Numbered from the stretch's first letter, positions 52,616 to 61,701 are shown. The stretch: DNA of 64,000 nt from SZUA-309 sp965232595 (GCA_965232595.1 OZ246983.1:5022001-5086000); one strand, 5' to 3'. A program made the numbers and translations. Notes: generated by a model from the sequence alone, not told the origin.

Positions 52616-53286
52616 GTCGGCGTCGATGCAGCAGCCATCGGGAGGTAGCGCTTCTCGCCGGCTCGGATCGGCAGGCTCAGCCTGTTCTCCGGCGGCGGGA
52701 TCGGACAGGCGTAGCTCGGGTCGTAAGCGCAGAGCGGGTTCATCGCCCGGTTGAAATCCAGGATTGGCGTTTCCGGCAAAGGCAGCAGCAACTCGATGTA
52801 GCGCCCTCCGGGGTAGGTCTCATCGCCGTTGGTTGCGTCCCGAAACGGCACCAGAACCAGGTTCCGGTGGCCGCCCTCCTCCTCGCTGCGGAACACCTTC
52901 AGGCGGATCGGTTGGCCATGCAGAGAAGCGCTGAGCGTTCCGTAGTGCGAGTAGCGCAGCGTCCGCCGGTCGAAGGTCGGCAGCGCAAAAACGCTGCTGC
53001 TGCCGGCGCGCTCAAACAGCGCCGTCAGCGCCAGCTCCGGGACCGGCTCGTAGTAGTCGAGGCCCTGAAAGGCGCGTCGCTCCGCCTCTGGCAGCGGGGA
53101 GAGAATCCGGTCGCGAAAGCGGAAGTCGACGTTGTCACGGTAGCGCAGCAGCTTGCCGACGAAGTCCAGTTCGTGCACAGGCGCGGCGGAACCTTCGCCG
53201 CTGCCGTCAGCAAGCGCCACCGGGCTGATCAGAGCCAGCAGGGCGATGGCAAGCAGGGCACTTGGGCGCTTAGAGCGTCCAGCCAT
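52612..53286 (-). CDS. DUF1684 domain protein, exported
   Basis: A 224-residue protein with a signal peptide (LLAIALLALISPVALADG). The DUF1684 core is clear: RFRDRILSPLPEAERRAFQGLDYYEPVPELAL, RYSHYGTLSASLHG, LVLVPFRDATNGDETYPGGRYIELLLP and the C-terminal DFNRAMNPLCAYDPSYACPIPPPENRLSLPIRAGEK. The last block (N-P-x-C-A-Y) is highly conserved in the family; function is unknown. It overlaps the glyoxalase-like gene by 17 bases and the MFS gene by four, so all three form one coupled operon. Confidence 0.9.
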   Translation of the reverse strand: MAGRSKRPSALLAIALLALISPVALADGSGEGSAAPVHELDFVGKLLRYRDNVDFRFRDRILSPLPEAERRAFQGLDYYEPVPELALTALFERAGSSSVFALPTFDRRTLRYSHYGTLSASLHGQPIRLKVFRSEEEGGHRNLVLVPFRDATNGDETYPGGRYIELLLPLPETPILDFNRAMNPLCAYDPSYACPIPPPENRLSLPIRAGEKRYLPMAAASTPT

Positions 53287-53923
53287 CCGTGCCAGGTGCC
53301 TTGCCGAGACGAACCTCTCCTCTGTCTGTGTCGATGATTGCCGTCAGCTCGATCACATCCGCTTCCTCTGCCACAGCGGCCACGCCCAGCCCGGCGAAAA
53401 CCTCGTTCAGAGCGGCTGCATCGGGCGTGCGGATCTCGATGCCGCGATACTGACCGGCAAGCGGGTTGGTGGTCGCCGGATGCGGCGTTTCCAGCCAGTC
53501 GATGAAGAACGGCACCAGGCCGGGGAATCGGTGGCCACCAAGGAACAGCAGCTCCCACTTCAGCAGGTCGCCCTCAGGCGTGCGTCGTTCTGTTGCCGCC
53601 GGCCCACGAGCCGTGATCTCGAGCGCCGCCGCGCGCTCGGCGAGCGCCGCAAGGCCCGGCGCAGCCGCTGCCCAGGTGATGAGGCCGCAGCCTTCGAGGC
53701 TGGCAATGCGCTCACCAAAGGTCCCCGCCAGATCCTGGTTCGGGTCCGGCGCGATGATCTCCAGGTAGTAACGGTCGCCCAGCGAGAGCAGCGCATTCTG
53801 GGTGCCGCCCCCCGGATGTACACCACCCGGCGCTGCAGCGACGCCGAACAGCCGTTCGGCTTCGGCCATGCCTTCTTCGAGCGTTGGCGCTCCCCACATC
53901 AGATGATCCAGCTCGATGGCCAC
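53270..53923 (-). CDS. VOC/glyoxalase-like domain protein
   Basis: A 217-residue protein of the Glyoxalase_3 type. LDHLMWGAPTLEEGMAEAERLFGVAAAPGGVHPGGGTQNALLSLG provides the first beta-alpha-beta3 module with His 7 as a candidate metal ligand, and FIDWLETPHPATTNPLAGQYRGIEI the second. GTG start at 53923. It is the first gene of the operon with DUF1684 and MFS genes and diverges from the sodium symporter pair. The specific reaction is not known. Confidence 0.85.
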   Translation of the reverse strand: MAIELDHLMWGAPTLEEGMAEAERLFGVAAAPGGVHPGGGTQNALLSLGDRYYLEIIAPDPNQDLAGTFGERIASLEGCGLITWAAAAPGLAALAERAAALEITARGPAATERRTPEGDLLKWELLFLGGHRFPGLVPFFIDWLETPHPATTNPLAGQYRGIEIRTPDAAALNEVFAGLGVAAVAEEADVIELTAIIDTDRGEVRLGKAPGTDGWTL

Positions 53924-53993
53924 TTCCCGCCCCTGTTTCTTCGACGGTCACAATGTATATTGGCCCCCAGTTCTAGGGGAAGCGGGAGCAAGC

Positions 53994-54302
53994 GTGTCGA
54001 GCGAAGACACTTCGTCAACGGAGCCCAGCAGCGCTGAGGCGCCAGAGGTCGACCGGAATCAGGCGTACTGGCGCGCCAACCTCAAGCTGGGGGCCGTGCT
54101 CCTGAGCATCTGGTTCGTCGTGTCCTTCGGTTTCGGCATCCTGCTGGTAGAACCGCTCAACGAGATCGCCTTCTTCGGCTTCAAGCTCGGCTTCTGGTGG
54201 GCGCAGCAGGGTGCCATCTACGTGTTCATCGTGCTGATCTTCGTCTACGCCTGGGCAATGAAGCGCCTCGATCGCAAGTACGACGTGCACGACGACGACT
54301 GA
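53994..54302 (+). CDS. DUF4212 small subunit of a sodium/solute symporter
   Basis: 102 residues from a GTG at 53994 with GGGAG six bases upstream; the ORF open from 53916 is rejected since it lacks an RBS. Two membrane helices (LGAVLLSIWFVVSFGFGILLV and a second AIYVFIVLIFVYAWAMKRL) are flanked by the family motif YWRANLKL and by LDRKYDVHDDD. Such subunits always accompany the large SSS subunit, which starts five bases later here. Confidence 0.92.
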   Translation: MSSEDTSSTEPSSAEAPEVDRNQAYWRANLKLGAVLLSIWFVVSFGFGILLVEPLNEIAFFGFKLGFWWAQQGAIYVFIVLIFVYAWAMKRLDRKYDVHDDD

Positions 54303-54307
54303 TTCAG

Positions 54308-56077
54308 ATGGACGTCAAACTGCTCACCTACCTGTTCGTCGGGCTCTCTTTCGCGCTCTACATCGGCATCGCCATCTGGTCCCGGGCGGCCTCCACCAAG
54401 GAGTTTTACGTGGCCGGTGGCCACGTGCACCCCATTGCCAACGGCATGGCCACCGCCGCCGACTGGATGAGCGCTGCCTCATTCATCTCCATGGCTGGCA
54501 TCATCGCTTTCATGGGCTACGACGGCACCGTCTACCTCATGGGCTGGACCGGCGGCTACGTGGTGCTCGCTCTGCTGCTGGCGCCTTACCTGCGCAAGTT
54601 CGGCGAGTTCACGGTGCCGGACTTCATCGGCAGTCGCTACTACGGCAACACCGCGAGGGTAGTGGCCGTGATCTGCCTGATCGTCGTCTCTTTCACCTAC
54701 GTGGCAGGACAGATGCGCGGCGTTGGCATCGTCTTCTCCCAGTTTCTGGACGTGGACATCACCCTGGGCGTGATCATCGGCATGGCCGTGGTGTTCATGT
54801 ACGCGGTCCTCGGCGGCATGAAGGGCATCACCTATACCCAGGTGGCGCAATACTGCGTGCTGATCTTCGCCTACCTGGTTCCCGCTATCTTCATCTCCAT
54901 GCTGATCACCGGTGTGCCTGTTCCGCAGCTGGGCCTCGGCGCCAACGCGGTGGGCGAGTCCATCCCGGTGCTGCAGAAGCTGGACAACACTCTGGTGGAG
55001 CTCGGCTTCGGGCCTTACACCGAGGGAGCCAAGAGCACCATCGACGTCTTCGCCATCACCATGGCGCTGATGATCGGTACCGCCGGGCTGCCGCACGTGA
55101 TCGTCCGGTTCTTCACCGTGCCGAAGGTCTCGGACGCGCGCAAATCAGCCGGCTACGCCCTGCTGTTCATCGCCCTGCTCTACACCACCGCGCCCGCAGT
55201 AGGGGCATTCGCCCGGCTGAACTTCATCGATACCGTGCACGACCACAGCTACTCGGATACGGCCGGCTGGTTCAAGAGCTGGGAGAACATCGGCCTGATC
55301 GGCTGGCTGGACAAGAACGGCGACGGCGAGATTCAGTACGGCCCCGGGGCGCCGTTCAGCGGCGCGCCCACGTTCAGCGACGAGCGCGGCCCCCAGGGCG
55401 AGCGTCTGGTAACCAACGAACCAACGGACTCCGCCAACGAGGTTTACGTCGACCGGGACATCATGGTCCTGGCCAACCCGGAGATCGCCGCCCTGCCACC
55501 CTGGGTGATCGCCCTGGTTGCGGCCGGAGGGTTGGCGGCGGCGTTGTCCACGGCAGCGGGGCTGCTGCTGGTGATTTCCACCTCGGTCTCGCACGATCTG
55601 ATCAAGAAGACCATGGCTCGAGGCATCAGCGATCGCCAGGAGTTGCTCTACGCGCGGATCGCCGCGGCACTCGCCATCGCGGTGGCCGGCTACCTGGGGA
55701 TCAACCCACCGGGCTTCGTGGCCCAGGTCGTCGCTTTTGCCTTCGGGCTGGCGGCCGCCTCGCTGTTTCCCGCCATACTGATGGGCATCTTCTCGCTGAA
55801 GATGAACCGCGAGGGCGCGATCGCCGGCATGCTCGTGGGCCTGACCTTCACCTTCGCCTACATCGTTTTCTTCAAGTTCGTTTCGCCCGAGCTGAACAAC
55901 GCGGCGCACTGGTGGTTCGGGATTTCGCCCGAGGGCATCGGCGCGGTCGGCGCGCTGCTGAACTTCCTGACGGCTTTTGCGGTGGCGCGCTTCACCGCCC
56001 CGGTGCCGGATGAGGTCCAGGCCCTGGTGCATCGGATCCGGGTACCCCGCGGGGTCGAAACCCCTCACACTCACTGA
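54308..56077 (+). CDS. Sodium:solute symporter large subunit (SSS family)
   Basis: A 589-residue protein of about thirteen helices of the acetate/organic acid subgroup (VC_2705 type): AADWMSAASFISMAGIIAFMGYDG, FTVPDFIGSRYY, VAGQMRGVGIVFSQFLDVD and GLAAALSTAAGLLLVISTSVSHDL. The periplasmic insert contains DKNGDGEIQYGP near residue 335, which matches an EF-hand-like calcium loop. ATG at 54308. It forms a heteromer with the DUF4212 subunit just upstream and imports a small solute with sodium. Confidence 0.93.
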   Translation: MDVKLLTYLFVGLSFALYIGIAIWSRAASTKEFYVAGGHVHPIANGMATAADWMSAASFISMAGIIAFMGYDGTVYLMGWTGGYVVLALLLAPYLRKFGEFTVPDFIGSRYYGNTARVVAVICLIVVSFTYVAGQMRGVGIVFSQFLDVDITLGVIIGMAVVFMYAVLGGMKGITYTQVAQYCVLIFAYLVPAIFISMLITGVPVPQLGLGANAVGESIPVLQKLDNTLVELGFGPYTEGAKSTIDVFAITMALMIGTAGLPHVIVRFFTVPKVSDARKSAGYALLFIALLYTTAPAVGAFARLNFIDTVHDHSYSDTAGWFKSWENIGLIGWLDKNGDGEIQYGPGAPFSGAPTFSDERGPQGERLVTNEPTDSANEVYVDRDIMVLANPEIAALPPWVIALVAAGGLAAALSTAAGLLLVISTSVSHDLIKKTMARGISDRQELLYARIAAALAIAVAGYLGINPPGFVAQVVAFAFGLAAASLFPAILMGIFSLKMNREGAIAGMLVGLTFTFAYIVFFKFVSPELNNAAHWWFGISPEGIGAVGALLNFLTAFAVARFTAPVPDEVQALVHRIRVPRGVETPHTH

Positions 56078-56095
56078 CACCTCGAGGAGAAACGA

Positions 56096-56569
56096 ATGAG
56101 CAAAGTCACCGACATCATCGCCGACGTTCACCATCTCTTCGGTCACGAGGTGGGGCTGTCAGGCTGGATCCTCATCGATCAGCAGAAGATAGACGACCAT
56201 GCCCGGTCCACGAACGATGACAGCTGGATGCACACGGATCCTGCGCGTACCGCCGACGAGTCGCCGTTCGGCAAGCCCATCGCTCAGTCTTTCCTGGTGC
56301 TCGCCTGCCTGACGGACATGGTTGCCGCGGTGGAAATACCGATCCCCGGCATCGTCTACCGGCAGAACTACGGGTTCGATCGGGTGCGAATCGTCCAGCC
56401 GGTGCTGGTCGACAGCCGGATCCGCGGTCGTTTCGAGCTCAACCGGATCGAACCGAAAGGGCCGCATGGCATGCTCGTGCATCTGGATGTTTCTATCGAG
56501 ATCGAAGATGACGACATCGCGCCGGCCGCCGTGGCCGAGTGGTTGGCCTACGTCCGGATCGGCGATTAG
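56096..56569 (+). CDS. MaoC-like acyl dehydratase
   Basis: A 157-residue hotdog-fold protein. The hydratase-like block DDHARSTNDDSWMHTDPARTADESPFGKPIAQSFLVLACL (about residues 35-73) keeps the Asp/His positions, though the usual motif H in the AHG position is Q (IAQSF). It begins 18 bases after the symporter gene but may have its own purpose. A strong terminator hairpin follows the stop. Confidence 0.82.
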   Translation: MSKVTDIIADVHHLFGHEVGLSGWILIDQQKIDDHARSTNDDSWMHTDPARTADESPFGKPIAQSFLVLACLTDMVAAVEIPIPGIVYRQNYGFDRVRIVQPVLVDSRIRGRFELNRIEPKGPHGMLVHLDVSIEIEDDDIAPAAVAEWLAYVRIGD

Positions 56570-56583
56570 AACTCACACTATTT
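56570..56583 (+). repeat. Short intergenic repeat AACTCACACTATTT, copy 2
   Basis: Exact second copy of the 14-base sequence at 45221-45234, again at the end of a plus-strand gene. The following TATTTCGAATC recalls TATTTCGAATT next to copy 1. Confidence 0.35.
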
Positions 56584-56613
56584 TGACGTTCGGGGGCGCA
56601 TATTTCGAATCAA

Positions 56614-56670
56614 GCCTCCAGGCGGTTATCTCTCCCTCCCCTCCCCTCTGCCGCCGGGAGGCTCATTTTT
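56614..56670 (+). terminator. Intrinsic terminator of the symporter-MaoC transcript
   Basis: GCCTCC (56614-56619) and GGCGG (56621-56625) pair with CCGCC (56651-56655) and GGAGGC (56657-56662), one mismatch, around a 25-base pyrimidine-rich loop, followed by TCATTTTT (56663-56670). It lies between the MaoC gene and a convergent methyltransferase. Confidence 0.6.
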
Positions 56671-56706
56671 CTCTTCGCCCTGCCGAGGAAAGAGAGACCA
56701 GCCTAA

Positions 56707-57516
56707 CTACGTTAAGAGACGCGGCCGAAAGATGTGCGCGTGAATCCGGTGCAGAACGTCGAAATCGTTCGGCACCCGCTCCCGCAACAGCGCCTCGTGG
56801 GCCTGATCAAACACAGCCACCTCCTCTTCTGTCAGGCTCGCCGCTATGCCGCGAAGCGCACGCATCCGCCCCCGCCAGGATTCTCTGCTGAACGGGATCG
56901 GCTCGTCGTAGACAAAGAGCCCGGTCAGCTCGAAATCGGCCCTGGACCAGGACGGCTCCGCGGGCAGCACCCCGTCCCAATCCGCGCCCGACCAGTCCGG
57001 ATTGTGCTCGAGCACCAGAGCTTCGGAAGCGGCAACCACGGGGTCGAGGCGTGGCATGAAGCTGAAGTGTGAGACCAGCAGCTGACCCTGCGGCTGCAGG
57101 ACCCTGAGCACCTCGGGAATCGTCCGCTGCAGATCGAAGTACATCCAGCACTGATTGGCTGTGATCACGTCGAACGAGTCAGCGGCAAACGGCAGGTTCT
57201 CCGCACCACCCTGCTGAAAGTCGACGTTCAGCCCTTCCCTGGCGGCTGCCGCCCTGGCCATCTCCAGCTGTCCGGCTGACAGATCAAGGCCGCTGACAGC
57301 GGCCCCCTGCTTCGCGAAGCGTCGGGCAAGCAGGCCGGTGCCCGTACCCAGATCCAGAATCCGCTGCCCTTCGACGCCGATGCCGAAGGCACCGAGCCGG
57401 TGGTAGAAGCTGTCCGGCGGCCCGGGGCGATAGCGATCGTAATCGGCCGAGGTCCGCCCCCAGTCGATGCTGCGACCGGCATCCACATGTTCGAACGACT
57501 GATCAGACATCGGCAT
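56707..57516 (-). CDS. Class I SAM-dependent methyltransferase
   Basis: About 269 residues. Motif I is ILDLGTGTGLLARRFAKQG near residue 55 and motif II includes SGLDLSAGQLEMARAAA. Motif IV is FDVITANQCWMYFD near 115, all typical of UbiE-like SAM methyltransferases. ATG at 57516 has GGGA six bases upstream; TTG at 57528 and ATG at 57510 are alternatives. It diverges from the phosphotransferase. The acceptor cannot be read; small-molecule or lipid O- or N-methylation is likely. Confidence 0.88.
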   Translation of the reverse strand: MPMSDQSFEHVDAGRSIDWGRTSADYDRYRPGPPDSFYHRLGAFGIGVEGQRILDLGTGTGLLARRFAKQGAAVSGLDLSAGQLEMARAAAAREGLNVDFQQGGAENLPFAADSFDVITANQCWMYFDLQRTIPEVLRVLQPQGQLLVSHFSFMPRLDPVVAASEALVLEHNPDWSGADWDGVLPAEPSWSRADFELTGLFVYDEPIPFSRESWRGRMRALRGIAASLTEEEVAVFDQAHEALLRERVPNDFDVLHRIHAHIFRPRLLT

Positions 57517-57545
57517 ACTGTTTCCCAACCGATCCCGAGCCTAGC

Positions 57546-58523
57546 ATGAGCAGCGATTCTCAAGACACGCAGCCGGTGCAGAACAACAAGCCGGCTATCT
57601 CCCACGCCACGGTCACAGAATGGCTGCGCGAAAGGCTGGGCAGGACCGACGTCGAGGTGGAACCGCTGGCCGGAGGCTTCTGGTCAGCGGCTTTCGCCTA
57701 CGAGCACGAGGGCGAAGCCCTTGTCGTGCGTTTCAATGAAAACGCCGATGGATTTCGGATTGATCAGGCAGCACACGCGTTTGCCAAATCCGGCCTGCCG
57801 ATCCCGGAGGTATTGGAGATCGGCAGTGCGCTCGGTCTCGCCTACGCGATCAGCCGTCGCCACCATGGACGGTTCCTGGAAACCGTGGAGCCTGAGCTCG
57901 CCGACCGGCTGGCACCGGCGCTGGCCGACATGTTCGTTCGCATGCGCCGGGTGCAGGATCACGATCGCGTCGAGTGGTACAACCCGGACAGCACCCGATC
58001 CTGGCACGACTACCTGCTGCGCGGCATCGACGACGACGCGGGCGCGCTGCAGGACGGCTGGCACGCTGAGCTCGCCAGGCGCGCCGACTTGAAAGCTCTG
58101 TATCGAGCGGCTGTGGCGCGCATCCACGAGCTGCTCCCGCTCTGCCCGGAACGCCGGGATCTGGTCCACGGAGACCTGCTGCATCAGAACGTTCTGGTCT
58201 CGGCGCAAGCCGAGCGGATCGAAGCCGTGTTCTCCTGGAAGTGCTCGACGTTCGGCGATTTTGCCTACGACATCGCCTGGTGCAGCCACTGGGCGCCCTG
58301 GCATCCCGGCATTGCCGCCATCGACTTTCCCGGCCTGACCGCGGCCGCCGAAGATCTGGACCAGGAAGCCAGGCAGCATCTCGGCGAGCGCCTGCACTGC
58401 TACCAGCTGCAGATTGCAGCATCGCACATCGGCTGGTATCTCTGGACCAGAGACGAGGAAAACCTGGCGCTGCTCACGCAGGGCCTGGCAAAAAATCTTC
58501 AGCAGGGTCCGCAGAGCTGCTGA
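57546..58523 (+). CDS. Phosphotransferase (APH family) with altered metal-site Asp
   Basis: 325 residues of a protein-kinase-like phosphotransferase. The ATP-side VEVEPLAGGFWSAAFAYEHEGEALVVRF lies at residue 37 and the catalytic loop LVHGDLLHQNVLVS near residue 207 is intact. The next segment, which usually reads VIDW and binds Mg, is VFSWKCSTFGDFAYDIAW with Ser replacing Asp. The enzyme may therefore be inactive or altered. It lies in tandem before the CMD gene with 49 bases between, divergent from the methyltransferase. Confidence 0.8.
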   Translation: MSSDSQDTQPVQNNKPAISHATVTEWLRERLGRTDVEVEPLAGGFWSAAFAYEHEGEALVVRFNENADGFRIDQAAHAFAKSGLPIPEVLEIGSALGLAYAISRRHHGRFLETVEPELADRLAPALADMFVRMRRVQDHDRVEWYNPDSTRSWHDYLLRGIDDDAGALQDGWHAELARRADLKALYRAAVARIHELLPLCPERRDLVHGDLLHQNVLVSAQAERIEAVFSWKCSTFGDFAYDIAWCSHWAPWHPGIAAIDFPGLTAAAEDLDQEARQHLGERLHCYQLQIAASHIGWYLWTRDEENLALLTQGLAKNLQQGPQSC

Positions 58524-58572
58524 CCGGGCTGCAGATTAGAAATTAACGCAAGGCATCTGAGGGGAGAGACAG

Positions 58573-58947
58573 ATGGCAGGAAAGAAAGAGAGAAGCGAAG
58601 AAGACAAGCTCCGGATCGCCCGGGCGATCACCGAGGCGCTGGCGACCCCGGATCAGATCAAGGACGACTGGGGTCGACTGATCGTCGACACCGTGCTGCC
58701 GGACGGCGTCTGGTCCCGAGAGGGGCTGAACCAGCGGGACCGGAGCCTGATCACGATCGCGGCGCTCACCGCGCTGTATCGACCGAACGAGCTGGAGATT
58801 CACATCGGTCGCGGCCTGGACAACGGCCTCAGCCAGGAGGAGATCTGCGAGCTGATCATGCACATGGCTATTTACGGCGGCTTCCCGGTCGCGGTGGAAG
58901 GCATGGCAATTGCGAAGTCCGTGTTCGAGGCCAGAGCAAATGACTGA
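58573..58947 (+). CDS. Carboxymuconolactone decarboxylase family protein
   Basis: A 124-residue CMD-like protein: RDRSLITIAALTALYRPNELEIHIGRGLDNGLSQEEICELIMHMAIYGGFPVAVEGM. The AhpD-type CxxC is absent, which places it with the decarboxylase-like (gamma-CMD) subgroup. RBS GGGGAGAG precedes the ATG. The DUF3604 gene starts within its last codons (ATGACTGA overlap), so they are coupled. Role in aromatic or lactone breakdown is inferred. Confidence 0.9.
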   Translation: MAGKKERSEEDKLRIARAITEALATPDQIKDDWGRLIVDTVLPDGVWSREGLNQRDRSLITIAALTALYRPNELEIHIGRGLDNGLSQEEICELIMHMAIYGGFPVAVEGMAIAKSVFEARAND

Positions 58948-60787
58948 CGGCCAGCTGAGCGCCAGGCTGCTCGCCAGCCTGCTTCTTCTCTCGAGCCCCC
59001 TGCTGGCGGCGCAGAGTTACTCGCCTCACGCCGAGGAGACGTTTCCGCGACAGGTGCTCTGGGGCGATACCCACGTGCACTCCAACCTGTCGCTGGACGC
59101 CAACATCTCCGGCAACAGCGGCCTGAGTCCTGCAGATGCGTACCGCTTCGCCAGCGGCGAGCTGGTGACGGCCAACAACGGCATGCCGGTGAAGCTGCGC
59201 CGGCCACTCGACTTCCTCCTGGTCAGCGACCACGCCGAGTACCTCGGGGTGATGGCCGGCCTGAACAGCAAAGATCCGCTGCTGCTGGAGAACGAAACCG
59301 CCCGCCGCTGGGAAGCCGCGCTGTCGGTCGGCGACTACTCGCCCATGTCCGAGTTCGCCCAGTCGCTGATGGCCGGCGAGAGCGTCCTCGAGCATCCCGT
59401 CTACGCCCGGACGATCTGGCACTCGACCATCGAGGCCGCAGACGCCGCGAACAAGCCAGGGCAATTTACCGCCCTGATCGGCTACGAGTGGACGTCCATG
59501 CCCGGCGGCAACAATCTGCATCGGGTGGTCGTGTTTCGGGACGGGGCGGAGCGGACCAAGCAGATCCTGCCTTTCTCGGCCTTCGACAGCGACGACCCGG
59601 AAGACCTCTGGGCATTCATGGATCGCTACGAAGCGGAGACAGGCGGACGGGTCTTCTCCATCCCGCACAACTCGAACTTGAGCGGCGGCCTGATGTTCCC
59701 GGGCCCGGAAGATGCCAGGATGACAGGCGACTACGCCCGCCAGCGGGCCTGGCGGGAACCGCTGGTGGAGGCAACCCAGGTGAAGGGCGACAGCGAGACC
59801 CATCCCTTCCTGTCCCCGGACGACGAGTTCGCCGACTACGAGACATGGGACCGCTCCAACGTCAGCATGGCGGTGCCGCATCGGGACGAGTGGTTCGCCA
59901 ACGAGTACCTGCGCTCGGCGCTCAAGCTGGGCCTGGCAATCGAGTCGGAAACCGGTGCGAACCCGTATCAGTTCGGCATGATCGGCAGCACCGACTCGCA
60001 CACCGCGCTGGCGACGGCTGATGAGAACGACTACTGGGGCAAGTTCGTTCGCGCGCATCCGGCGCCCGGCCGCTGGGAGACGCCCATCGTCGCCAGCAAC
60101 ACCCTGGAGTACATCGCCTACGAGTGGGAGATGGCTGCTTCCGGCTACGCTGCGGTGTGGGCCCGGGAAAACACCCGGGAGGCCATCTTCGATGCCATGC
60201 AGCGCCGGGAAACCTACGCAACGACCGGCCCGCGCATCACAGCGCGGTTTTTCGGCGGCTGGTCTTTCACCGAAGAAGACTTAAGCGCGCCGGACCTCGC
60301 CGCCACCGGCTATGGCAAGGGCGTACCCATGGGCGGCGTTCTGCAGCCGGCAACTGGCGCCGCGCCAACCTTTCTGGTGCAGGCGAGCCGCGACCCGGAC
60401 GGCGCCAATCTGGACCGGCTGCAGATCATCAAAGGCTGGCTGACTGCCGACGGGGAGCTGCAGGAGAAGGTCTACAACGTCGCAGCCAGCGACGGGCGGA
60501 CTGCCGATGCAAGTGGCCGCCTGCCGCCGCTGGAAAGCACTGTCGACACGGCCACCGCGACTTACCTGAACACTATCGGCGCCGCCACGCTAAGCACGCT
60601 GTGGCGGGATCCGGACTTCGACCCGGCTGAGGCTGCCTTCTACTACCTGCGGGTGCTCGAGATCCCCACCCCGCGCTGGACCAACTACGACTCGGTGCGC
60701 TTCGACGAGTCGTTACCGGAGCAGGTTCCGCGAGCCACCCAGGAGCGGGCGTACACCTCACCCATCTGGTACCCCGGCGCCAACTGA
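58940..60787 (+). CDS. DUF3604 domain protein, exported
   Basis: 615 residues with a signal peptide (LLASLLLLSSPLLAAQS). The domain begins LWGDTHVHSNLSLDA near residue 42, a PHP-like His-x-His metal motif, followed by FLLVSDHAEYLG and IPHNSNLSGG; later come GMIGSTDSHTALAT and YATTGPRI, matching DUF3604 to the end. It is probably a periplasmic metal-dependent hydrolase of unknown substrate, common in steroid- and hydrocarbon-degrading proteobacteria. ATG at 58940 overlaps the CMD stop; an upstream in-frame start at 58910 is not needed. Confidence 0.9.
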   Translation: MTDGQLSARLLASLLLLSSPLLAAQSYSPHAEETFPRQVLWGDTHVHSNLSLDANISGNSGLSPADAYRFASGELVTANNGMPVKLRRPLDFLLVSDHAEYLGVMAGLNSKDPLLLENETARRWEAALSVGDYSPMSEFAQSLMAGESVLEHPVYARTIWHSTIEAADAANKPGQFTALIGYEWTSMPGGNNLHRVVVFRDGAERTKQILPFSAFDSDDPEDLWAFMDRYEAETGGRVFSIPHNSNLSGGLMFPGPEDARMTGDYARQRAWREPLVEATQVKGDSETHPFLSPDDEFADYETWDRSNVSMAVPHRDEWFANEYLRSALKLGLAIESETGANPYQFGMIGSTDSHTALATADENDYWGKFVRAHPAPGRWETPIVASNTLEYIAYEWEMAASGYAAVWARENTREAIFDAMQRRETYATTGPRITARFFGGWSFTEEDLSAPDLAATGYGKGVPMGGVLQPATGAAPTFLVQASRDPDGANLDRLQIIKGWLTADGELQEKVYNVAASDGRTADASGRLPPLESTVDTATATYLNTIGAATLSTLWRDPDFDPAEAAFYYLRVLEIPTPRWTNYDSVRFDESLPEQVPRATQERAYTSPIWYPGAN

Positions 60788-60792
60788 CTCAC

Positions 60793-61701
60793 TCAGGGGT
60801 GGCTGACCGCCACCCCGGCTGATCCGGCCAGCGCCCAGGCCAGCAGCACCAGCCCCAGGGCGGCAAAGCCGCAGAGCTTCTGACCGATTCGGCCCAGCCG
60901 GCGAATCGGCCAGTCTGCCGCCCAGAGGCCCAGACCGAGGCCCGCCGCGAAGCCGGTGAAGTGGGCGAGCACATCGGTGCGCTCACCGCCCACGCCGGTG
61001 AACGAGAGCATGGCGATGGCAGCAAACAAAGGGGCAAACGCCCTGCGCCAACCGCGGCCATGGAAGTAGCCTCGTCGCCAGACGAAGGCGCTGGACAGCG
61101 CCAGCGCGGCGAAGGTTGCGGTGCTGGCACCGATCGACATGAACTCTGCCGGGCGCAGGGTGGCCGCCACCAGGTTGCCGAGGGCTCCACCCAAGAGGAT
61201 CAGCAGCCAGGCGAGCCCTGAGCCCATGAAGCGACCGGCAAACAGACCAAACAAGGCACCAAACGCTGAGTTGCCGACAATATGGCCGAGATCACCGTGC
61301 AGGGTGAGCGCCGTGATCGTCCGCCACCACTCACCGTCCATCACCGCACCCGCTTCCACCCGACCGAGCACCCGCCAGTCCCAGCCGAGAAAGCCACTGT
61401 TCTCGAAGTAGGGAATGGCCCAGATCACGATGAGAAAGCCGAGCACGCCGAGCACCCCGTTATCGATCTGATCCGGGGCCGGGGCCGGCGGCGGCGGCAG
61501 GTTTTCCAGCCGGTACTTCTCCAGGTGGGCAATGGCCTCAGGCGCCTGCGCATCAGGCACCTTGAGGCACCAGTCATGCTCGTCTCTGATCACCACGTGG
61601 GTCACGTCCACCGCGGTCAGCACCAGGCTTGCCTCCATCAGCCGGCGCCGCGTGGCGCCGCGACGAATCGGCCGCCACTCATCGTAGTCGTGGTGAGTCA
61701 T
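60793..61701 (-). CDS. Rhomboid-family intramembrane serine protease
   Basis: 302 residues. An N-terminal soluble domain (residues about 1-60, SLVLTAVDVTHVVIRDEHDWCLKVPDAQAPEAIAHL) precedes six membrane helices. The rhomboid core is GDLGHIVGNSAFGALFG near residue 135, the active Ser in SIGASTATFAALAL near residue 192, and His in DVLAHFTGFAAGLGLG near residue 245, giving a complete dyad (GASTA rather than GASGA). It cleaves membrane proteins inside the bilayer. It converges with the DUF3604 gene. Confidence 0.87.
   Translation of the reverse strand: MTHHDYDEWRPIRRGATRRRLMEASLVLTAVDVTHVVIRDEHDWCLKVPDAQAPEAIAHLEKYRLENLPPPPAPAPDQIDNGVLGVLGFLIVIWAIPYFENSGFLGWDWRVLGRVEAGAVMDGEWWRTITALTLHGDLGHIVGNSAFGALFGLFAGRFMGSGLAWLLILLGGALGNLVAATLRPAEFMSIGASTATFAALALSSAFVWRRGYFHGRGWRRAFAPLFAAIAMLSFTGVGGERTDVLAHFTGFAAGLGLGLWAADWPIRRLGRIGQKLCGFAALGLVLLAWALAGSAGVAVSHP

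Noticed and set aside
53916..53993. N-terminal extension of the DUF4212 gene
   Set aside because: No RBS at the upstream start and the added residues do not fit the family; GTG at 53994 has a good RBS.
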